From Cryomorphaceae bacterium (GTDB taxonomy: Bacteria; Bacteroidota; Bacteroidia; Flavobacteriales_D; Crocinitomicaceae): a DNA stretch of 5,277 nucleotides. The stretch is from the NCBI GenBank assembly GCA_027485365.1, contig JAIXRD010000317.1, positions 1 through 5,277 on the forward strand, written 5' to 3'. The notes beneath the pieces are model-generated. The model saw nothing but the letters and a program-made list of their open reading frames with translations. It made no database searches and had not been told where the DNA came from. The translations under genes were made by a program, and so were the position numbers. Positions within the stretch are counted from its first letter, which is position 1, and every line of letters begins with the position of its first letter. Of the stretch, positions 1 through 5,277 are shown piece after piece.

Positions 1-1
1 C

Positions 2-613
2 AAGCTGTTAGATATCGTTGGCGATTTAGCGCTTATTGGACGACCGATTAAGGCGCATATTCTTGCTGCCCGTCCGGGCCATTCAGGCAATGTGCGTTTT
101 GCCAAAGTGTTAAAAGATCAAATCAAAAAACAACAAGGTAAAGGGAAATACTTTGATTTAACAAAAGAGCCCCTATATAATATTCAAGACATCGAACGAA
201 TGCTCCCACATCGGTACCCATTCTTACTTGTAGATAAAGTGATGGAATTGAATGAAAACTCAATCATTGGGGTAAAGAATGTAACCATGAATGAACCTAT
301 GTTTACGGGACATTTCCCAGGAAATCCTGTATTTCCAGGTGTTTTACAAATAGAAGCAATGGCTCAAGTAGGTGGAATTTTTGCATTAAGTAGCGTTGAA
401 GATGCTCACCTATACTCTACGTATTTCATGAAAATTGACAAGGTGAAATTCAAATCGAAAGTTGTGCCCGGCGACACCCTTGTCTTCGAATTAAACTTAC
501 TTTCACCAATTCGTCGAGGCTTAGTTGAAATGGGAGGAACAGCTTATGTGAATGGAAAACCTGTAATGGAAGCTGAGATGTTAGCACAAATTATAAAAGA
601 TAAAACGGAATGA
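2..613 (+). CDS. lpxC/fabZ: Bifunctional UDP-3-O-acyl-GlcNAc deacetylase / 3-hydroxyacyl-ACP dehydratase (LpxC-FabZ fusion), 3' part
   Basis: The gene is cut by the left window edge; the reading frame is open from base 2. The first ~35 visible residues are the C-terminal end of LpxC, the zinc amidase that makes the committed step of lipid A synthesis. KLLDIVGDL carries the Asp equivalent to zinc ligand D242 of E. coli (codon 11-13), and RPGH carries the equivalent of catalytic H265 (codon 80-82). A lysine/glutamine-rich linker (about 110-160) leads into a complete FabZ hot-dog domain: MLPHRYPFLLVDKV, then GHFPGNPVFPGVLQIEAMAQ with the dehydratase His at 311-313 and Glu at 353-355. FabZ dehydrates 3-hydroxyacyl-ACP in fatty acid elongation. 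This fusion is known from Bacteroidota. The stop overlaps the lpxA start by ATGA. The GTG at 92 is not a real start, since the LpxC motifs lie upstream of it in the same frame. Confidence 0.96.
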   Translation, partial: KLLDIVGDLALIGRPIKAHILAARPGHSGNVRFAKVLKDQIKKQQGKGKYFDLTKEPLYNIQDIERMLPHRYPFLLVDKVMELNENSIIGVKNVTMNEPMFTGHFPGNPVFPGVLQIEAMAQVGGIFALSSVEDAHLYSTYFMKIDKVKFKSKVVPGDTLVFELNLLSPIRRGLVEMGGTAYVNGKPVMEAEMLAQIIKDKTE

Positions 614-1386
614 TTTCTCCCTTAGCGAGCGTACATCCTGATGCACAACTTGGTGCTCAAGTTAGCATAGCCCCCTTCAGTATGATACATGAAAATGTAG
701 TGATCGGAGAAGGAACAAAAATTCATTCCAACGTAGCGCTTTATCCTGGAACACGCATCGGCAAACACTGTGAAATATTCCCTGGAGCTGTGATCGGAGT
801 GATTCCGCAAGACCTTAAATTTGAAGGCGAAGATACTACGGTAGAAATTGGAGATTACACAAAAATCAGGGAATGCGTTACAATTCATAGAGCCACCAAA
901 GACAAGTGGAAAACTGTGATTGGCTCCCATTGTTTACTCATGACGTATGTGCATGTGGCGCATGATTGCCAGATTGGAGACCATGTAATCTTGGCAAGTT
1001 ACACCGGGCTTTCCGGTCATGTTACTATTGATGATTATGCCATACTTGAAGGAAAAGTCGCAGCGCAACAGTTTGTTCATATTGGTAAGCACGCATTTAT
1101 TGGTGGCGCTTCACTGATTAGAAAGGATGTGCCGCCATACATTAAAGCAGCTAGAGAACCCCTAACCTTTGCGGGAGTGAATTCCGTGGGTTTACGAAGA
1201 AGAGGATTTAGCGATGATGATGTTCGACTGATAGAAGACATTTACCGAATCATCTATGTTCAAAACAGTAATATTTCTAAAGGAATTCAAGCCATAGAAG
1301 AAAGCATTCCAGCCTCAGCCCTTCGGGATGAAATTCTTGGTTTTATTCAAGCCTCTGACAAAGGTGTAATTCGGGGAATGATTTAA
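610..1386 (+). CDS. lpxA: Acyl-ACP--UDP-N-acetylglucosamine O-acyltransferase LpxA
   Basis: LpxA is the cytoplasmic enzyme that moves a 3-hydroxyacyl chain from ACP to the 3-OH of UDP-GlcNAc, the first step of lipid A synthesis. The 258-residue product is close to the 262 residues of E. coli LpxA. The N-terminal two thirds shows hexapeptide repeats of a left-handed beta helix (V-I-G-x-G, R-I-G, V-I-G and similar), with IPQDLKFEGE and the RECVTIHR signature near residues 66-94. VHVAHDC contains H118, which aligns with catalytic H125 of E. coli. LSGHVTIDD keeps H137 (E. coli H144), but E. coli H160 is replaced by Q153 in AAQQFVHIG. G166 aligns with the acyl-chain ruler residue G173 of E. coli; a glycine there is compatible with long chains. 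The C-terminal helical domain starts around GVNSVGLRRRGF. The start is fixed by the ATGA overlap with the upstream gene and by alignment from residue 1. Confidence 0.97.
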   Translation: MISPLASVHPDAQLGAQVSIAPFSMIHENVVIGEGTKIHSNVALYPGTRIGKHCEIFPGAVIGVIPQDLKFEGEDTTVEIGDYTKIRECVTIHRATKDKWKTVIGSHCLLMTYVHVAHDCQIGDHVILASYTGLSGHVTIDDYAILEGKVAAQQFVHIGKHAFIGGASLIRKDVPPYIKAAREPLTFAGVNSVGLRRRGFSDDDVRLIEDIYRIIYVQNSNISKGIQAIEESIPASALRDEILGFIQASDKGVIRGMI

Positions 1387-1387
1387 T

Positions 1388-2815
1388 ATGTTTCATCGTG
1401 GAGAATTGGTTACTTTAACCATTGATGCCTACGCCTTTGGCGGCAGAGGCATAGCGAAAATCCCAACGGAAGATTCTCATTTCATTGTTTTTGTGGATAA
1501 TGCATTTCCGAGCCAAGTGGTTAAGGCTAAAATCGATGTAAAACGTAAACACCATGCGGAAGCAAAATTAGTCGAGGTAATTAAGCGTTCACCACTCGAG
1601 GTTGTTTCTGATTACCAAGAAATTTCCGGTGCGCCGTATATTTTTGTGGCACAAGAAGAACAACACAATGTAAAGCTATCGTCCACCCTAAGTACCTTCT
1701 CTAAGATAAGCGGGATTCGAGATCTTGAACAAAAATTCGATGAGTACATTGCCTCTCCTTCCCTATATTTTTATCGAAATAAAATGGAATACAGCTTCTC
1801 CAGCATTGAACACGACATGGAAAGCGGTGAAGATGTTGACGATGCCTTTGCTTTAGGATTTAAACGCAGAGGGACATGGTGGAAAGTTGAGAATTTGAAT
1901 AAGCCCAGCGGTTTATTTGACAAGGAATGGGAAGAGAAGTTAATCCTACTCAGAACCTTTTTAGAAGATACGAAGTTACCTGCTTGGCATCCACCACAAA
2001 AACGAGGGTTTTTCAGACATATCATTGTGCGAAAGTCCTTTTTACACAACCAATTACTGGTTAATTTAGTTACGTCATCCGATGGAATTAAACACTTTGA
2101 CCGAAATGCATTTGTTGCGAAAGTACTTGAATTACATGGAGATCGAATTGCAGGAATTCAACATACGGTGAATGATGATGTTGCGGATCGATCGAAGATT
2201 GAAAATGGACAAACAAAAATGCTTTACGGTAAACCCTTTGTTGAAGAGCAAATTCTTGGATTGACCTTTCAAATGCGCATGGAGAGTTTTTTTCAAACCA
2301 ATCCTGCGTGTGCAGAACTACTTTACCAAAAGGCTATTGATTATTTACTGGAGGACCTCCCTCCAAATCAGGAAATATTGGATTTATTCTGCGGAACAGG
2401 CACCATTGCGCAACTCATTGCCACTAGAAACCCAAGTGCCCGAATAACGGGTGTTGACATCGTGCCTGAAGCGATTGAAGATGCTAAGGAAAATGCGAAT
2501 AAAAACAAGCTAACAGATGTCAGTTTTCACGCAGCAGATGTTGGTAAATTCCTTAAGGAACATCCGCAATATGAAGGGAACATCGGCGCGCTTATCTTGG
2601 ATCCTCCACGTGCAGGAATTGCTCCAAAAACTTTGCTTAAAACCATCGCACTTGGCGCCAAACGAATCGTTTATATATCATGTAACCCGTCGACTCAAGC
2701 ACGAGATGCCTCAACGCTAGTTGATGCCGGGTATACTTTAGAAAAATTCTGTTTAGTGGATCAATTTCCCCATACCGGGCACATTGAATCCATCGCTAAA
2801 TTCATCAAAATATGA
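1388..2815 (+). CDS. rlmD: RlmD/TrmA-family RNA (uracil-C5)-methyltransferase lacking the Fe-S cysteines
   Basis: SAM-dependent 5-methyluridine methyltransferase of the RlmD (RumA)/TrmA family; the family target of RlmD is U1939 of 23S rRNA. The order is typical: an N-terminal TRAM domain (about residues 1-65, GGRGIAKI), a central domain with YFYRNKMEYSFS, FFQTN at 301-305, and a C-terminal Rossmann methyltransferase. SAM motif I is DLFCGTGT (332-339), LDPPRAG follows at 404-410, the catalytic nucleophile is C432 in YISCNPST, and the proposed general base is E467 in HIESIAKF. The active site is therefore intact. Unusually, the [4Fe-4S] segment that normally follows TRAM (C...CGGC...QH.....Q) is replaced by an ISGAPYIF stretch at 79-86, and there is no cysteine before C308. 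The exact target uridine is thus uncertain, and the symbol is a family-level call. ATG 1388 follows the lpxA stop by 1 nt, and the end overlaps cinA by 4 nt. Confidence 0.88.
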   Translation: MFHRGELVTLTIDAYAFGGRGIAKIPTEDSHFIVFVDNAFPSQVVKAKIDVKRKHHAEAKLVEVIKRSPLEVVSDYQEISGAPYIFVAQEEQHNVKLSSTLSTFSKISGIRDLEQKFDEYIASPSLYFYRNKMEYSFSSIEHDMESGEDVDDAFALGFKRRGTWWKVENLNKPSGLFDKEWEEKLILLRTFLEDTKLPAWHPPQKRGFFRHIIVRKSFLHNQLLVNLVTSSDGIKHFDRNAFVAKVLELHGDRIAGIQHTVNDDVADRSKIENGQTKMLYGKPFVEEQILGLTFQMRMESFFQTNPACAELLYQKAIDYLLEDLPPNQEILDLFCGTGTIAQLIATRNPSARITGVDIVPEAIEDAKENANKNKLTDVSFHAADVGKFLKEHPQYEGNIGALILDPPRAGIAPKTLLKTIALGAKRIVYISCNPSTQARDASTLVDAGYTLEKFCLVDQFPHTGHIESIAKFIKI

Positions 2816-4044
2816 TCGTATCAATTCTCTCGATCGGTGATGAGTTATTAATTGGACAAACCGTAAATACCAATGCAGCTTGGCTTGGAAAGGAGTTATC
2901 ATCCATTGGCGCACGGATTCAACAGGTACTAACTATTTCTGATGATGAACATGTAATCCGTAAAGCCATTGATGAATCCACTGCAGATCTCTGTATTGTA
3001 ACCGGGGGCTTAGGTCCAACGAAAGATGATCGCACCAAGAAAGTGTTGGCGGCATATTTTGATATGCCATTGGCTGAGGACAAAGAAACTCTTAATCACA
3101 TTGCTGACTTTTTTGCTCGCAGAAATCGGCCAATGCTTCAAGTAAATATCGACCAAGCTTTACTGCCAAAAGGGTGCGAAATCCTTCCGAATCGCATGGG
3201 AACTGCCGCGGGCATGTGGTTCAAAGCTAAAGGGAAATCTGTAATTAGTCTACCGGGTGTACCTTATGAAATGAAAGGGATTTTCCTAGAAGAAATTCTA
3301 CCTAGATTGCAGGAGAACTACAACTTAAACGCCCTGTATCACCAAACGATAATCACCCACGGTATGGGCGAAAGTTTTCTTGCGGAACGGATTTCCACAT
3401 GGGAAACATCTTTGGAAGAGGCAAAACTATCCTTGGCATATCTCCCATCGCCAGGCATGGTGAAATTGCGGATTGGATCGCACAAGGGAAAAACAGATAA
3501 AGGCTTAATTGAAAGCAAAATAAGTGAATTACAAACCATTATACCCGAACTTATTGTAGGTTATGGGGAAGATACCTTGTCGACTGTAATTGCTAATTTA
3601 CTTTCCATACATCAAAAAACAGTGGGTACAGTAGAAAGCTGCACCGCAGGAAGTTTAGCCACATCGATTGTAGAGAATTCTGGTTCATCGCAATATTTTA
3701 GGGGCAGTTTGCTCACCTATCAAACCAGTATGAAATCCAGCTTACTTGGAATAGAACCCGAGTTTATCGAATCGCATGATGTGGTAAGTGAAGCGGTTGT
3801 CAAACGTATGGCCGAAGCAGGTAAGGAACGGCTTGGAGTAGATTACTGCTTGAGCACCACCGGCATCATGGGGCCAACCGCGGGCGACTCTCAACATCCT
3901 GTTGGAACCGTTTGGATCGGTCTTGCTGGTTCCGGAGAAACCGTTGCGAAAAAATTCCATTTCGGAGATAATCGCCTGAGAAACATTGAAATGAGTACCT
4001 TAGCTGCGTTGAATTTATTGCGATTAGCACTTTTAAAGGAATAA
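2812..4044 (+). CDS. cinA: CinA-family nicotinamide-nucleotide amidohydrolase (full-length, two domains)
   Basis: The 410-residue product matches full-length CinA. The N-terminal COG1058/MoCF-like domain (about 1-170; linked to ADP-ribose pyrophosphatase activity in studied homologues) shows SIGDELLIGQTVNTN (7-21), TGGLGPTKDD (64-73), LPNRMGTAAG (125-134) and LPGVPYEM (147-154). The C-terminal PncC domain (from about 255) hydrolyses nicotinamide mononucleotide to nicotinic acid mononucleotide and ammonia. It shows VESCTAG with the likely catalytic S276, then TTGIMGP (349-355) and HPVGTVWIGLAG. The historic name means competence-induced, but nothing here suggests competence. It acts in the cytoplasm in pyridine nucleotide salvage. 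The start is set by the ATGA overlap with the methyltransferase gene and by the motif beginning at residue 7. It ends the first transcription unit, although I see no clear terminator hairpin after it. Confidence 0.96.
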   Translation: MIVSILSIGDELLIGQTVNTNAAWLGKELSSIGARIQQVLTISDDEHVIRKAIDESTADLCIVTGGLGPTKDDRTKKVLAAYFDMPLAEDKETLNHIADFFARRNRPMLQVNIDQALLPKGCEILPNRMGTAAGMWFKAKGKSVISLPGVPYEMKGIFLEEILPRLQENYNLNALYHQTIITHGMGESFLAERISTWETSLEEAKLSLAYLPSPGMVKLRIGSHKGKTDKGLIESKISELQTIIPELIVGYGEDTLSTVIANLLSIHQKTVGTVESCTAGSLATSIVENSGSSQYFRGSLLTYQTSMKSSLLGIEPEFIESHDVVSEAVVKRMAEAGKERLGVDYCLSTTGIMGPTAGDSQHPVGTVWIGLAGSGETVAKKFHFGDNRLRNIEMSTLAALNLLRLALLKE

Positions 4045-4078
4045 TACCCTTAGAAATCGCGGAAAAAATAAATTTCAA

Positions 4079-4110
4079 TTTGCTTTTATCTTAAAAATAT
4101 CGTTTCTTTG
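4079..4110 (+). promoter_or_regulatory. Probable Bacteroidota-type promoter of the rpmB-rpmG-DUF4295 unit
   Basis: The 97-bp AT-rich gap between cinA and rpmB holds TTTG at 4079-4082, a 20-nt spacer, and TTTCTTTG at 4103-4110. The Bacteroidota housekeeping promoter is TTTG (or TTG) at -33, 19-21 nt, then TANNTTTG at -7. The match is complete except for T in place of A at the second -7 position, and the spacing is ideal. Transcription would start a few bases past 4110, giving a leader of roughly 25 nt before the rpmB ATG. No terminator is seen between the cinA stop and this site, so some transcription from upstream may also enter. Inferred from sequence only. Confidence 0.7.
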
Positions 4111-4141
4111 CACCCGCTTTAATAAAAAAGTTTAATATATC

Positions 4142-4378
4142 ATGTCGCGCATTTGTCAGCTAACAGGAAAATCGGTAATGGTAGGAAACAACGTTTCTCA
4201 CTCCAACCGTAAAACGAAAAGAAGATTTTTACCAAACTTGGTAACCAAGAAATTCTATGTGCCTGAAGAAAATACATTCATTACGTTGAAAGTATCCACT
4301 TCAGCTATTCGAACAATCAATAAGAAAGGTATTTCTGCTTGTTTGAAAGATGCTCGGGCTAAAGGATTTATTAAATAA
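4142..4378 (+). CDS. rpmB: 50S ribosomal protein L28 (bL28)
   Basis: A 78-residue basic protein of the large ribosomal subunit. It begins MSRICQLTGKSVMVGNN, the standard bL28 N-terminus, followed by SNRKTKRRFLPNL (about 21-33) and a C-terminal half with STSAIRTINKKGI and LKDARAKGF. Length equals the usual 76-78 residues. It has only two cysteines (C5 and one near residue 66), not the paired cysteines of zinc-binding L28 forms, so it is a zinc-free type. It is first in a ribosomal-protein cluster with rpmG 37 nt downstream. The leader is A/T-rich with no Shine-Dalgarno, as is usual in Bacteroidota. The start is fixed by the conserved MSR. Confidence 0.97.
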   Translation: MSRICQLTGKSVMVGNNVSHSNRKTKRRFLPNLVTKKFYVPEENTFITLKVSTSAIRTINKKGISACLKDARAKGFIK

Positions 4379-4415
4379 TTTACCCTGTTGGGAAACAGAA
4401 TAAACGAAAAGTAAA

Positions 4416-4604
4416 ATGGCTAAGAAAAGTAAAGGAAATAGAATTCAAGTAATTCTTCAATGTACAGAGCATAAAGAATCAGGTATGCCTGGAATGTCTC
4501 GTTACATTACTACCAAAAACAGAAAAAACACGCCTGACCGTATGGAATTGAAGAAATTTAATCCTGTATTAAAGCGATATACCGTTCACAAAGAAATTAA
4601 ATAA
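4416..4604 (+). CDS. rpmG: 50S ribosomal protein L33 (bL33)
   Basis: A 62-residue basic large-subunit protein. RIQVILQCTEHK, YITTKNRKNTPDRMELKKFNP and the final VHKEIK are bL33 hallmarks. It carries the extended ESGMPGMSRY loop between the first two strands and one cysteine only, so it lacks the two CxxC pairs of zinc-binding L33. The gene sits between rpmB and the DUF4295 gene, which starts 9 nt after the stop. The start at ATG 4416 (MAKKSKGNR) follows an A-rich stretch (GAAAAGTAAA) rather than a Shine-Dalgarno. Confidence 0.97.
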   Translation: MAKKSKGNRIQVILQCTEHKESGMPGMSRYITTKNRKNTPDRMELKKFNPVLKRYTVHKEIK

Positions 4605-4613
4605 GTATAGACC

Positions 4614-4769
4614 ATGGCAAAGAAAGTAGTTGCATCCTTACAAAAAGGTGGAGGAAAAGAGCACACAAAAGTGATTAAAATGGTTAAATCTGAGAAATCA
4701 GGTGGTTACATTACTAAAGAAGAAATCGTTCACAACGACAAAGTTAAAGATTGGTTCGCTAAGAACTAA
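4614..4769 (+). CDS. DUF4295 family small protein, probable Bacteroidota-specific ribosomal protein
   Basis: A 51-codon reading frame too short for many gene callers. The product begins MAKKVVASLQKGGGKEHTK and continues with VIKMVKSEKSGGYITKEE and VHNDKVKDWFAKN. This is the DUF4295 pattern, which in Bacteroidota follows rpmG almost invariably. The protein is strongly basic, with about 14 lysines, and has no signal peptide or membrane segment, as expected of a ribosomal protein. From memory, the Flavobacterium johnsoniae ribosome structure revealed a new large-subunit protein named bL38; I believe it is this family, but cannot confirm that here. The start lies 9 nt after the rpmG stop, and a strong terminator begins 21 nt after its own stop. 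Being a real gene is near certain; the ribosomal role is inferred from position, composition and that recollection. Confidence 0.9.
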   Translation: MAKKVVASLQKGGGKEHTKVIKMVKSEKSGGYITKEEIVHNDKVKDWFAKN

Positions 4770-4790
4770 TTGATTATCTAATTATAGACG

Positions 4791-4821
4791 ATCCCGTCCG
4801 CCAAGGTGGACGGGATTTTTT
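4791..4821 (+). terminator. Intrinsic terminator after the rpmB-rpmG-DUF4295 unit
   Basis: ATCCCGTCC (4791-4799) pairs perfectly with GGACGGGAT (4808-4816). A G-U pair (4800/4807) and a C-G pair (4801/4806) extend the stem to 11 bp, closing a CAAG tetraloop. The stem is GC-rich and runs directly into six T residues (4816-4821). This is a textbook Rho-independent terminator. It lies only 13 nt before the ftsY ATG, so it separates ftsY from the ribosomal genes or meters read-through into it. Confidence 0.9.
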
Positions 4822-4834
4822 GTGCATTAACATT

Positions 4835-5277
4835 ATGGGAATTTTTGATTTTTTTTCAAGGGGTAAAAAAGAAGACCTAGACCGAGGCTTAGAAAAGACA
4901 AAACAATCTTTTTTTAGTAAAATTACTCGTGCTATACTTGGGAAATCCAAGGTTGACGATGAAGTGTTAGACAATTTGGAGGAAGTACTGATTTCATCCG
5001 ATGTCGGTGTGGCAACTACCCTTAAAATCATTGATCGAATCCAAAAACGCGTGGATCGCGACAAAGTACTTAATACGGATGAATTAAATACAGTACTCAA
5101 AGAAGAAATCACCGGATTATTGGTAGACAGCAACATTTCACTTGAACAAAATAAGCAACTGAATCCGAATGAACCCTATGTGATCATGGTAGTTGGAGTG
5201 AATGGAGTTGGTAAAACTACAACCATCGGGAAACTCGCGCATCAATTTAAATCGTCTGGAAAAAAAGTGATGCTGGG
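4835..5277 (+). CDS. ftsY: Signal recognition particle receptor FtsY, 5' part
   Basis: FtsY is the SRP receptor GTPase that docks ribosome-nascent chain complexes at the inner membrane for co-translational insertion. About 147 codons are visible before the window ends. The N-terminus MGIFDFFSRGKK is a short amphipathic, basic segment of the kind used for membrane contact; the long acidic A domain of E. coli FtsY is absent. The N domain helical bundle follows (about residues 20-110), with SFFSKITRAILGKSKVDDEVLDNLEEVLISSDVGV-type features. The G domain begins near residue 115 with the P-loop GVNGVGKTTT (121-130) and GKLAHQF. The rest of the G domain lies beyond the window. Being the SRP homologue Ffh is unlikely because the N-terminal segment and GVNGVGKTTTIGKLA are FtsY-like. 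The ATG is 13 nt past a strong terminator, and I see no clear promoter of its own. Confidence 0.96.
   Translation, partial: MGIFDFFSRGKKEDLDRGLEKTKQSFFSKITRAILGKSKVDDEVLDNLEEVLISSDVGVATTLKIIDRIQKRVDRDKVLNTDELNTVLKEEITGLLVDSNISLEQNKQLNPNEPYVIMVVGVNGVGKTTTIGKLAHQFKSSGKKVML

Noticed and set aside
92..613. A stand-alone FabZ gene starting at GTG 92
   Set aside because: The frame is open to the left edge and encodes LpxC C-terminal motifs (KLLDIVGDL, RPGH) upstream of that GTG, so it is the tail of a fusion protein.
622..930. Minus-strand open frame of 102 codons opposite lpxA
   Set aside because: It lies wholly antisense to a clearly conserved gene, has no recognisable motif, and is a codon-bias shadow. 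The same holds for minus-strand frames at 1771-2049, 3339-3539, 3742-3960 and 3866-4078.
2517..2720. Plus-strand 67-codon frame inside the methyltransferase gene
   Set aside because: It overlaps the conserved SAM-binding and catalytic region of the methyltransferase in another frame and has no family resemblance.
2812..4044. Competence or DNA-uptake locus suggested by the name CinA
   Set aside because: Neighbours are lipid A, RNA modification and ribosomal genes; the sequence shows a normal NMN deamidase-type CinA and no competence genes or sites.
4045..4078. Terminator after cinA
   Set aside because: No stem of useful length followed by a T-tract is visible; the stretch is simply AT-rich.
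4816..4834. Possible -7 element (TTTTTTG) just before ftsY giving a near-leaderless transcript
   Set aside because: The TTTG is the tail of the terminator T-run, the TA of TANNTTTG is missing, and there is no TTG about 20 nt upstream.
4774..5136. Minus-strand 120-codon frame opposite ftsY
   Set aside because: It is Ser/Thr-rich low-information sequence antisense to the conserved FtsY N domain and crosses the terminator hairpin, so it is a shadow.

Overview
This is an ordinary, densely packed housekeeping segment from a member of the phylum Bacteroidota, probably on the Flavobacteriia/Cytophagia side. Three things point there: an LpxC-FabZ fusion gene, a small DUF4295-type gene directly after rpmG, and a promoter upstream of rpmB of the Bacteroidota form (TTTG, 20 nt, TTTCTTTG) rather than the sigma-70 form. 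Starts lack clear Shine-Dalgarno sequences and are A/T-rich upstream, which also fits. The genus cannot be told from the sequence alone. All supported genes lie on the + strand, and I see no mobile element, CRISPR array, tRNA/rRNA or phage-like gene.

Region 1 (1-4044) is a tight run of four genes: the 3' end of a bifunctional lpxC/fabZ gene, lpxA, an RlmD/TrmA-family rRNA uracil-C5 methyltransferase gene, and cinA. Two junctions overlap by 4 nt (ATGA at 610-613 and 2812-2815) and the third has a 1-nt gap, so the four are almost certainly co-transcribed and probably translationally coupled. The first two genes supply early lipid A synthesis: FabZ acts on 3-hydroxyacyl-ACP, the same pool that LpxA uses to acylate UDP-GlcNAc, and LpxC carries out the committed deacetylation. 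The methyltransferase and CinA are unrelated housekeeping functions (RNA modification; NMN/pyridine nucleotide salvage).

Region 2 (4045-4834) begins with a 97-bp AT-rich gap holding the likely promoter. It then carries rpmB (bL28), rpmG (bL33) and a 51-codon DUF4295 gene too short for many gene callers, probably a Bacteroidota-specific ribosomal protein. A strong intrinsic terminator (4791-4821) follows.

Region 3 (4835-5277) is the 5' part of ftsY, the signal recognition particle receptor GTPase, cut by the window end just after its P-loop. Its start codon lies only 13 nt downstream of the terminator, so its expression depends on read-through or on a promoter I could not identify.

The most notable points are an RlmD-like enzyme that has lost its whole Fe-S cysteine set, a Gln in LpxA where E. 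coli has His160, and the terminator placed directly before ftsY. I did not find a previously undescribed system here.
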